This document shows positions 17,140 to 26,600 of a DNA stretch of 64,000 nucleotides, in pieces (position 1 is the first letter of the stretch; every line of letters starts with the position of its first letter). The DNA is taken from NCBI RefSeq assembly GCF_003755175.1, contig NZ_RKHX01000001.1, forward strand, positions 1,116,001 to 1,180,000, in the 5' to 3' direction. Source of the stretch: Cellulomonas sp. PhB150 (GTDB lineage Bacteria; Actinomycetota; Actinomycetes; Actinomycetales; Cellulomonadaceae). The position numbers and the translations under genes are program-made. The notes beneath the pieces are model-generated. The model ran no database searches. It was not told the DNA's origin and was given only the letters and a program-made list of their open reading frames with translations.

Positions 17140-20100
17140 CTAGTCCGTCAGCCGCAGCGTGGAGATGCGCTGCGCGGAGTCGAACACCAGGTAGACGTCC
17201 TGGATGCCGCGGACCTTGTCGAGCGCGGCCCGCACCGTCCGGTAGGAGTAGACGTCACCCGAGCTCGGCACCACGGCGGTGCCGACGAGCTTCCCCTTCG
17301 GCGAGCCCAGGCGGATCGCGATCCGGCCGGTGCCCGCCTCCGCCTTCGCCACCTTGGCCGTGAAGGTGCGCGGCCCGGTGCGCAGGTCGACGTCCTTGAA
17401 CGCGATCCAGCTGCCCTTCGCCGTCGCGCCGACCGAGGTGCCCTCGACCTTTGAGGTGTCCACCAGCGTGGCGGCCTTGTAGGCGTCGAAGTTCTGCGCC
17501 TGGGTGGTCCGGGACAGGTCGCGCGGCGGGATCTTCTCGCCGATCACCTTGACCGTCGAGGCGGCCCGGACGTCGCTCGACGAGGAGCCGACGCGCACGT
17601 CGTAGGTGCTCGTCTCGACGACCCACCGGTTGCGCGTCACGTCCCAGTGCCCGAGCTCGGAGACCGGCACGTCGAGCTTCACGGTCTTCGTCTGACCGGC
17701 CGCGAGGCTCACGCGGTCGAAGTCCCGCAGCTGCGTGAGCGGCTGGGTGTCCCGCGAGGTGCGCTGGTGCGTGTAGAGCTGCACGACCTCGTCGCCGGAC
17801 CGCTTGCCGGTGTTGGTCACGTCGACGCTCACCCTGACCGTGTCCTTCTTGCCCAGCGACCGGTCGTCGACCCGCAGCTTCGAGTACCGGAACGACGTGT
17901 AGCTCAGGCCGTACCCGAACGGGTAGAGCGGCTTGGTCGAGTCGTACAGGTACGTCTGGCCCGACGAGATGATGTCGTAGTCCAGCAGGTCGGCCGGCAG
18001 GGCGTCGGTCGAGGTGGGCCACGTCTGGGTGAGGCGGCCCGCCGGGTTGGTGTCGCCGTACAGCACGTCGGCGATCGCGTTGCCGGTCTCCTGGCCGGCG
18101 TGCGTGGTCCAGACGATCGCCGGGACCTTCTTCTGCAGCGCCGTGATCGTGTCCGGGTAGCTGGTCTGCAGCACGACGACGGTGTTCGGGTTGGCCTTGA
18201 GCACGTCCTGGACCAGCGCCTCCTGGCTCGGGGCCAGGTCCATGTCCGCACGGTCGTGGTCCTCGCGGCCGTTGATGAACGGCATGCTGCCGACGACGAG
18301 CACCGCGGCGTCCGCCTTCTTGGCAGCCGCGACCGCCTGCGCGCTCCCGCTCGTGACCACCTCACGGGAGAACTTGGCGGCCTTGGCGGCCGTCGGCGCA
18401 CCGAGCACGAGGGCGCCGTCGGCGTTCACCGTGATGTAGGGGTTGGTGTAGGACTGCGCCCAGTCGGACGTCGACTCGTAGCCCGCGTAGCGCAGTGCGA
18501 CCGTGCCGTCGCCCTGGTCCTCGATCTTGAACTGCTGCTGGACGAACCAGCCGTTGGGCTGCGCCTGGTCGTTGGCGAATCCGCTCCAGTTGTAGCCGAC
18601 GTACTTGCCGTTCGCGGCACTGCGCAGCGTGACGATCCCGCTGCCCCAGTCGAAGACGTCGAACTGGGAGGTCGCGTCCGCCGTCGCCGCGGACGCCGTG
18701 AGCGCCCCGCCTGCCGTGCCCGCGCCGCCGGCGACGTACTTGCCGGTCGCGACGTCCTTGAGCGCGATGCGGTCCACGCCCTCCGTGCCGGTCACGTTGC
18801 TCGCGCCGGCCTTGGCCTCGATGCCGTCGCGCGCGGTGACCGCGTACGGCAGCGAGCCGCCGTACCAGTCGGTGTAGAGCGTGTCGGCGAGCGGGCCGAT
18901 GACCGCGACCTTCTTGTCGGACGCCGTGTCGAGCGGCAGCGTCTTCTTCGCGTTCTTGAGCAGGACCATGGCGTCGGCCGCCGTCGTCCGGCTCAGGGCA
19001 CGGTTCGCCGGGGTGTCGACCGCGGCCTTGGTGATGCCGGCGTACGGCCCGCCGTCCGGGTCGAACTCGCCGAGCCGGAAGCGGATCGAGAGCTGGTGCG
19101 ACGCGGCCTCGTCGATGTCCGCCTGCGAGAGCAGCCCCTGCGCGAGCGCGTCCTTGATCGCCTGGATCGTCGGCTGCGGGTTGTTGTCGTTGACGGTCAT
19201 GCTGTCGATGCCGGCCTTGATCGCGGCGGCGTTCGCCTCGGGCGCGGTCGCGTAGTACTTCTGCGAGTTCACCAGGTTGGCGGGGGCGGCCGCGTCGCTG
19301 ACGTTGAACAGCGTCTTGTCGGTCCAGGTGCGCAGCAGCGAGTCCATGGTCGGGTCGACGGTCGCGGGGCGGCCGTTGATCAGGTTGTAGGACGCCATGA
19401 CGCCGGTGGCGGCGTCGGCCGTGATGGCCGGCTTGAACGCCTGCTCGTCGTACTCGTGCAGCACGCGCGGCGGGACGCTCGAGGAGGTCGTGTCGCGGTG
19501 GACCTCGTTGTTGTAGGCGAGGTAGTGCTTCAGGGTCGGCGCGGTCTTGAGGTAGAACGGGTCGTCACCCGACATGCCCTTGCCGTACGCCGTCGAGATG
19601 GCGCCCGTGAGCTTCGTGTCCTCGGAGTAGCCCTCCTCGTTGCGGCCCCAGCGCGGGTCGCGCAGCAGGTTGACGACGGGGGCCCAGAGGTTGAGGCCCC
19701 ACAGTGCAGGGTCCTCCGAGTTGTAGCCGCGGGCCTCGTCACCCACCACGGTGCCGACCTGCTTGATGAGGTCCGGGTCCCAGGTGCTCGCCAGACCGAC
19801 CGCCTGCGGGAACGTGGTCGCCTTCGCGGTGTGCACCGCGCCGTCCACGTAGCTGGTGGTCCACGCGAGGCCGTGCAGCGCCTCGGTCCCCGTGCGGAAC
19901 TGGCCGATGCCGAGGCGCGGCACGGGCAGCGGGAACTGGTGGAGCAGCGAGATCTCCTCGTCCGGCGTGAGCCGGCCCAGGAGGTCGTCGATCCGGGCCT
20001 GCAGCGGCAGGTCGGGGTTGCGGAACGGCAGCTCGTCCTCGCCGTGGGCCGCCTGCGCGGGGATCAGCCCCGCGAGCGCCAGGGCCAGCGCGGTGGGGAC

Positions 20101-20214
20101 GGCCCACCGCGCTGCCCGGCGCTGCCGCGACCGACGCCCCGGTCTCGGCGCGCTCGTCGTGCTCGTCATCGGTGGCGCCGCCTGGCGCCCTGCGGGGTTC
20201 GGTGTCTCGTGCAC
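17140..20214 (-). CDS. Secreted GH3 glycosidase with fascin-like insert and C-terminal CBM6-like domain
   Basis: About 1024 residues. The signal peptide (WAVPTALALALAGLIPAQAA) follows a basic stretch. The GH3 N-domain is followed by FNVSDAAAP near residue 308, whose SD is the position of the GH3 nucleophile. The GH3 C-domain is split by a fascin-like beta-trefoil segment (about 478-581, with IALKDVATGKYVAGG and AANGKYVGYNW). A fibronectin-III-like domain (about 775-870) and a CBM6-like tail (about 911-1023) follow. Likely activity is beta-glucosidase or beta-xylosidase on plant oligosaccharides. The GTG at 20214 is preferred because GAGGAG lies 8 nt before it; an ATG at 20169 is the alternative. 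Confidence 0.88.
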   Translation of the reverse strand: MHETPNPAGRQAAPPMTSTTSAPRPGRRSRQRRAARWAVPTALALALAGLIPAQAAHGEDELPFRNPDLPLQARIDDLLGRLTPDEEISLLHQFPLPVPRLGIGQFRTGTEALHGLAWTTSYVDGAVHTAKATTFPQAVGLASTWDPDLIKQVGTVVGDEARGYNSEDPALWGLNLWAPVVNLLRDPRWGRNEEGYSEDTKLTGAISTAYGKGMSGDDPFYLKTAPTLKHYLAYNNEVHRDTTSSSVPPRVLHEYDEQAFKPAITADAATGVMASYNLINGRPATVDPTMDSLLRTWTDKTLFNVSDAAAPANLVNSQKYYATAPEANAAAIKAGIDSMTVNDNNPQPTIQAIKDALAQGLLSQADIDEAASHQLSIRFRLGEFDPDGGPYAGITKAAVDTPANRALSRTTAADAMVLLKNAKKTLPLDTASDKKVAVIGPLADTLYTDWYGGSLPYAVTARDGIEAKAGASNVTGTEGVDRIALKDVATGKYVAGGAGTAGGALTASAATADATSQFDVFDWGSGIVTLRSAANGKYVGYNWSGFANDQAQPNGWFVQQQFKIEDQGDGTVALRYAGYESTSDWAQSYTNPYITVNADGALVLGAPTAAKAAKFSREVVTSGSAQAVAAAKKADAAVLVVGSMPFINGREDHDRADMDLAPSQEALVQDVLKANPNTVVVLQTSYPDTITALQKKVPAIVWTTHAGQETGNAIADVLYGDTNPAGRLTQTWPTSTDALPADLLDYDIISSGQTYLYDSTKPLYPFGYGLSYTSFRYSKLRVDDRSLGKKDTVRVSVDVTNTGKRSGDEVVQLYTHQRTSRDTQPLTQLRDFDRVSLAAGQTKTVKLDVPVSELGHWDVTRNRWVVETSTYDVRVGSSSSDVRAASTVKVIGEKIPPRDLSRTTQAQNFDAYKAATLVDTSKVEGTSVGATAKGSWIAFKDVDLRTGPRTFTAKVAKAEAGTGRIAIRLGSPKGKLVGTAVVPSSGDVYSYRTVRAALDKVRGIQDVYLVFDSAQRISTLRLTD

Positions 20215-20407
20215 GGGCTGGGCTCCTCGTTCCCGGCGGGGGCACCAGCGCCCCCGCGTCTCGGCCCGTCGACCGTCGGGCCCGACGCGGCCCTCACGGC
20301 GACGTGAGAGCGAGCGCGCAGGACCCGCGCCACGGGGTGCGCGGAACCGGTGGGACCGGACCTGTCTCCCGACGACGCTGACGGTGGACGGCTGATGGAT
20401 GGGACCC

Positions 20408-20469
20408 GTCATCGAAGCGCTTCGATGACTGATCGCTTCGACCGTAGAAGTGTCCGGAATGCCTGTCAA
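20408..20469 (-). promoter_or_regulatory. GH3 promoter with LacI-type operator
   Basis: On the minus strand TTGACA (20469-20464) and TACGGT (20446-20441) are spaced by 17 bp. Immediately downstream of the predicted transcription start lies a perfect 22-bp palindrome (20408-20429) with core ATCGAAGCGCTTCGAT. The central AAGCGCTT with a CpG centre is the usual form of a LacI/GalR-family site. No LacI gene is in the window. Confidence 0.85.
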
Positions 20470-20546
20470 CCCGTCTTTGTCCGGATCGTGGCGCTTCAGC
20501 AGGTGCTAAAGGATTCACATCGGCGTCCCGCGATGCCGTGGCCAGG

Positions 20547-20558
20547 CGAAGCGCTTCG
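20547..20558. promoter_or_regulatory. Second LacI-type half-length operator
   Basis: CGAAGCGCTTCG is a 12-bp palindrome with the same core as the 22-bp site, whose centre is 134 bp away. It could be an auxiliary site for looping, or a weaker site of the same repressor. Confidence 0.6.
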
Positions 20559-20577
20559 AGCGCCGGCGGGCACACGA

Positions 20578-20621
20578 CGACCCCGGTCGACCGGCGCCGG
20601 AGCGTCGGTCGACCGGGGTCG
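20578..20621 (-). terminator. Hairpin downstream of the amylopullulanase gene
   Basis: CGACCCCGGTCGACC and its exact complement form a 15-bp stem with a 14-nt loop, ending 13 bp after the gene on the minus strand. Confidence 0.75.
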
Positions 20622-20633
20622 CCCCGCGGGCCG

Positions 20634-23600
20634 CTACCCGGCCGCGCCCGGCCAGCGGCGGGCGACCACCGTCGCGACCACGCCCGCCAGCAGCGCCAGG
20701 GCCGCGACCACGCCGAGCGCCGGACCGAACCCGGTGGCGCCCAGCGCGCCCGGGTCGTCGGCCGCGAGCACCCGCAGCGGTGCCTGCGCGCTCAGCCCGG
20801 AGGACAGCCCGGTCACGACGACCGTGTGCGCACCCACGGGCGTGCTCACCGGGACGGTCGCGGTGACGTCGAGCTCACCCGACGCGTCCGCATCGGTCGC
20901 GACGAGCAGCACCGGCTCGGAGTGCAGCCACACCTGGACCCGCTCCCCCGGCGTGAACCCGCCGCCCGCGACGTGCACCGTGCCGCCCGCGCGGACGGAC
21001 CCCAGCGAGAGCGACAGGTGCGGCTTGCCGGGCTTGTGGGTCGGCTTGGGCTTCGGGGTCGGCTTCGGGTGGGTCGTGTGCGTGGGCTTCGGGGTCGGGT
21101 GGGCCGGCTTGGTGTGCGTCGGCCTCGGCGTGGGGTGCGGGTGCGTCGGCTTCGGCGTGGGGGTCGCCGTCGGCGTCGGGTCCGGTCCGCCGTCGTCGTC
21201 CTGCGCCTCCACCAGCACCGCGACCGTCCGGGCCGGCACGGTGACCGCACCCGAGCCGGCGTCCCACGTCGTCGTCCGGACCACCGCGTCGGCCCCGTCG
21301 GCCTGCACGGGCGACAGCGCGTAGGCCCGCCCCGCGAGCGCGGGCACCGTCTGGGTCACGGCGCTCGTGCCGGCGTTGAGGACGACCAGCGCGCCGTCCA
21401 GCGCCGGGTCGGCGTCCGTGCCCACGGTGTCGTCGATGCTCATGACGATCACCCCGGGCGCCGCGTCGGCCCCGCTGCCCGGGAACGTCACCTTCTGCTC
21501 GATCGCCGCGGCGCTGCCGAGGCGGAACAGCCGGGACGACGAGCGCAGCCGCAGCAGGTCCTGCGCCTGGTCGGAGGCCGTGGCCACCTGAGCAGCGGTC
21601 GGCTTGAGCGCGGCGTCCTCGAGGAGCGGCGCCTGGTACGGCCACTTGGCCTCGTTGTCGGCGGCGGGTGGCAGGCCGTGGCCGAACCCGTTGTCCGCGC
21701 CCGTCCAGTCGATCGCGTTGAACCAGTCGCCCGAGTCGTAGCTGTTCCGGTCGAGCGACTTGCTGCGCAGCATGTCGGCCCCCGCGTGCCAGAACGACGG
21801 CGTCTGGGCCAGGGCCGTGGTGGCGAGCGACAGCGTGTTCATGCGGATGCGGTCGCTCATCGTCGTGGCCTGCGGCAGCTTCATCGTCAGCGAGTCCCAC
21901 AGGGTCTCGTTGTCGTGCGCGTCGACGTAGGTGATCACCTCGTCGGGCTCGTCGGCGTAGCCCGCGGGCTGGCCGTTGTAGTCGATCTGGCTGCCCGACC
22001 GGACCTGCCCGTCGCTCGTCGTGAACGTGAAGTCCTTGAGGTTGCCGGCCAGCCCGAGGCGGACGAGGTCCGCGTCGTGCTGCGCCCGGGTCAGCTGCTC
22101 GGCCTCGGTGCCGTTGACCGCGTCACCGTTCGGGTCGGTGTACCCGCCCGAGCCGAAGCCCTGGACGCGCGGGTTCTCGTCGAAGGGGCCGCCGCCGCGC
22201 ACGGCGTCGCGCAGCCGGTCGCTGAACGTGCCGATCCCGGTGCCGCCGAGCTGGCCCTGCGTGGCCTGCGTGAACAGCGCGTCGTCCGCCACCTCGCCGA
22301 AGTTCCAGCCCTCGCCGTAGAGGTAGATCTTCGTGCCGTCGACGCCGTCCTTCGCGAGGGTCAGCTCGTCGAGGGCCGCGCGGACGTCCAGGAGGTTCTG
22401 CTTCGAGTGGTGACCCATGAGGTCGAACCGGAAGCCGTCGACCTTGTACTGCTTGGCCCACAGCACCACGGAGTCGACCATGAGCTTGCCCGCGAGCGCG
22501 TGCTCGGTCGCCACGTTCTGGCAGCAGGTGCTGGTCTCGACGGCGCCCACCGCGTTGAGGCGGTGGTAGTAGCCGGGCACGACCTTGTCGAGCACCGAGG
22601 TGTCCGCCTGGCCCGAGGCCGCGGTGTGGTTGAACACCTCGTCGAGGACCACCTGCAGGCCCGTGGCGTGCAGAGCTCCGACCATCGTGCGGAACTCGCT
22701 GACCCGCGACGCGCCCTCGGGGTCCACCGCGTAGGAGCCCTCGGGCGCCTGGTAGTGGAACGGGTCGTAGCCCCAGTTGAAGCCGTCGGAACCGGCGACC
22801 GCCGCGACGCAGGCCTGCTGCTCGGTGGCGGCAGGGCCGTACGACGCGAGGTCGCAGTCGGGGGTCGCCTGGTCGGCCTTCTTCTCGGCGATGGTCGCGA
22901 TGTCGAAGGTCGGCAGCAGGTGGACCGTGTTGAGCCCGGCCGCGGCGAGCTCACGCAGGTGGCGGGTCCCGGCGCTGTCGCGGGCGAACGCCAGGTACGT
23001 GCCGCGCTCGGCTGCCGGGACCGTCTCGTCCTTGATCGAGAAGTCACGGACGTGCAGCTCGTAGATGGTCCGGTCGACGGCCTTCTCGACGAGCGGCGCC
23101 TTCGTGTCCGCCCACAGGGCGGGCTGCGTGCTCGGGTCGTCGAGGTCGACGACGACCGAGTGCGTCGAGTCCGTCGTGAGCGCGACCGAGTACGGGTCGG
23201 TGACCACGTTGTGCTCGACCTCGTCGGTCGAGGGGACGTAGACGCTGACGTCGTAGCGGTAGGCGGCACCCGTCCAGGCGTCGTCGCCGGCCACGCGCCA
23301 GACGCCGTCGGCCGATCGCTCCGCCTGCACACGCCGGGGCTCGCCCGTCGTGCCGTCGGTCCAGAGCAGGAGGTCGACGTCCTTGGCCGTGGGGGCCCAC
23401 AGCGCGAAGGTCGGGTCGCCGCCGTGCCAGCTGATCCCGAGGTCGGCGTCGTCGGCCGCCTGGGCGTAGAGGTCGTCGACCACGCCGGGGATCTGCACGC
23501 CGGTCCAGGCCGACGCACCGTCGTCACCGGACTGCAGCACGGCGAGCTGACCCGTGAGCAGGTCGGCGGCGGTGTCGCCGTCGACCGTCAGGGCGACGTA

Positions 23601-26600
23601 GCCCGTGAGCGCGGGGAACTCGTCGGTCACGGCGGTCGGCAAGCCGTCCGGGTCGTAGGTCAGCGCGAGGCCGTTCCCGCCGCTGACGATGCCGTCGGTC
23701 AGGGTCAGGCCGCCCGTCGGCGCGTGGAACAGCGACCAGGTCAGGTCCGCCGGGTCGGCGCCGGCCGGCAGCAGGTCACGCGGCCAGGCCAGGGTGCTCC
23801 TCGTGACCCAGTGCGCGCGCTGCTGGCCGGTGCCCGGCAGCGGCGGGTCGGCGACCGTGACCGTCAGGACGTGGGTGGCCGAGTCGAAGCTGAACAGCAC
23901 CTGCTTGCCCTCGGTGGCGGAGAAGGCGATGTTGGCACCACCCGGTACGCCGTCGGCGCCCCAGTTCGGGTCCCAGCTCCCCTGAGTGGTCTTGACCTCG
24001 TAGGAACCGGTGGGCAGCTTCGTCGTCGAGAACGTGAACGTGCCGTCGCCGTCCGGGTCCTGCAGCCAGGCTGCGAGGCACTCGGGCTGCCAGTCGGAGG
24101 TGCAGCCGAGCTCGGACTGGAAGCTGCCCGTCAACCGGTAGATCGGGCCGTCGACGGTGCTCGTGAACGCGTGCGTCACCGGGTCGTAGACGAAGGTGAC
24201 GTCCGTGGTCGCCGTCAGGGAGTACGCCGCGTTGCCGCCGTCGCGCACGCCGCCGGCGCCGTAGTTCTCGGTCCACGAGCCGCCGATCGCGACCTTGTAC
24301 TCGTAGTCGCCCGCGGGCAGCGTGAACGTGCCCGCGTAGACGCCGCCCGGCTGCTTGGTCAGCACCGCGTCGGCGCAGTCGGGCGACCAGTCGGCCGCGC
24401 AACCCATCTCGGAGTTGTGGCTGCCGGGGACCGTGACGAGCAGGTCGCCGCCGCCGCCCGGGTCGGTCGGGGGCTGGGCGGCGTCGATGCTCAGGACGCC
24501 CGACGAGGTGTCGAGGCTGAACGTCACCGTCGGCGTCTCGGCCGTGACGGAGAACGCCACGTTGCCTCCCGACGCGGTGCCGTAGCTGGTGTCCCAGCTG
24601 AAGCCCTTGAGGGCCTTCGCCTCGTAGCTGCCCGCCGGGATCGCCGATGTCGTGTAGGTCCACGTGCCGTCGCCGTCGGCGTCCGCGAGCAGGCCGGTCA
24701 GGCAGTTCTGGTTCCAGTCCGCGGTGCAGCCGAGCGCCGTCTGGAAGCTGCCCGCCACGGTGTAGACCGCGCCCGCGGCGTCGTTGGTGACGCGGTGGGT
24801 GCTGGGGTCGTACCAGAACGTCACCGCACGGTCGGGGTCGGTGACCGTGTAGGAGATGTTGTCCGCGGCGGAGTTCTTGACGCCGTCGACGCCGTAGTTC
24901 TCGAACCACCCGCCGTTCTCGTCGCCCGCGGCCTCGTGGAACGCGGCGCCGATCGCGGCCTTGTACTGGTAGGTGCCGGCCGGGAGGTCGAAGCTCGCGG
25001 AGTACAGGCCGTTGGCCTGCAGCGTCAGCTCGGCGTCCGCGCAGGTGGGCTGCCAGTCGGCCGGGCAGCCCATCTCGGAGTTGTGGTCGCCGGGGACGGT
25101 GACCTTGCTGGCTGCGTCCTCCTCGACGGGGGTGCCGCCGCCGTAGCCCTCGCCCACGGTGGCGAAGGTGCTGGTCACGGACGTGTTGCCGCTCGCGTCG
25201 ACGACGGTCGCCCGGTACTCGACGAGCGACCCCGCGGCCAGCCCGGCGGTCGTGTGGAAGACGCGCGGGGCGCCCGTGTCGCTCGTGCCGAGCGTGGTCC
25301 ACTCGTCGTCGCCCGCGACCCGGTAGTCGAACGTCGTCTCGGCGTAGGCCTGCTCGTCGAGGGTGACCGCGACGGGGTTGAGCGCCTTGACGGGCTCGCC
25401 GGGCGCGCCGGTGAACGTCGGCGTCGGGGCGTCGGTCCGGGCCGGGAGCTCGCTGGTCGCGCGGTAGACGACCGCCGAGAGCGCGGGGACGGTCAGCGTG
25501 ACGTCGCCGTCGGCGGTGACCTCGTCGTCGGCGCCGTAGACGCCCTCGAACGTGGCGGTCGGGCTCAGCGGCGAGAACGTCGCGGTCTTCGTCGTCGTCG
25601 CGTTGTTCACGGCGACCAGGTACTCGACCTTGTCGTCACGGTCGACGCGGGAGAACGCGTACACGCCCGTGCCGTCGGCCACGTACTGCTCGACCTGCGC
25701 GCCGTCGGCGAGCGCGGGGTTCGCCTTGCGCAGGGCGCCGAGCGCGGCGATGTCGCCGTAGAGCGCGCTGCCGGTGTCGAAGTGGTCGTCGGTGCCCATC
25801 GTCGTGCCGTCGACGAGCTGCTGGTTCGCGTAGGCGTCGACCTGCGTGCCGAACATCGACTGCCGCGCGTCCTTGTCGCCGCCGGTGCCGACGAAGCCCT
25901 GCTCGTCGCCGTAGTAGACGACGGGCTGGCCGCGCGTGAGGAACATGAGCTGGTGCGCGAGCACGTCGCGCTGCTCGACGTCGCTCTTGCCGTCGAGGAA
26001 GTAGCCGATGCGGCCCATGTCGTGGTTGCCGAGGAAGGTCGGCAGCGCCGACGCGCTCGAGTCGGGCATCGTGTAGTAGTCGTCGCTCGCGTACAGGCCG
26101 GCCAGGCTCTTGGCCGAGCCGCCGCCCGCGTAGCCCGAGGCCGCGGACTGGAACGAGAAGTCGAGCACCGAGCTCATGTCGGTCCTGCGGACGTACGGGC
26201 TCGTCTTGGTGGCGTCGGCGTCGTAGACCTCGCCGAACATGAAGAAGTCGTCCTTGCCCACGTCGTGCGCGTGGTCCATGACCTGCTTCGACCAGGACTG
26301 CCAGAACTCCATGTTGACGTGCTTGACGGTGTCGATGCGGAAGCCGTCGATGCCGACGTCGACCCAGTCGCTGAAGATGTCGGCCATGCCGTCGACGACC
26401 GTCTTGTTCTCGGTCATGAGGTCGTCCAGCGCGCCGAAGTCGCCGAGCGTCGAGGACTCCCCGGCGTAGGTCGACTCACCGCGGTTGTGGTAGAGCGTGG
26501 GGTCGTTCAGCCAGGCCGGGACCTTGACGTCCTTCTCGGCGTCCGGGACCACCGGGGTGTACGGGAACGACTCGGCGTTCATCGTCGGGAACGTCGTCCC

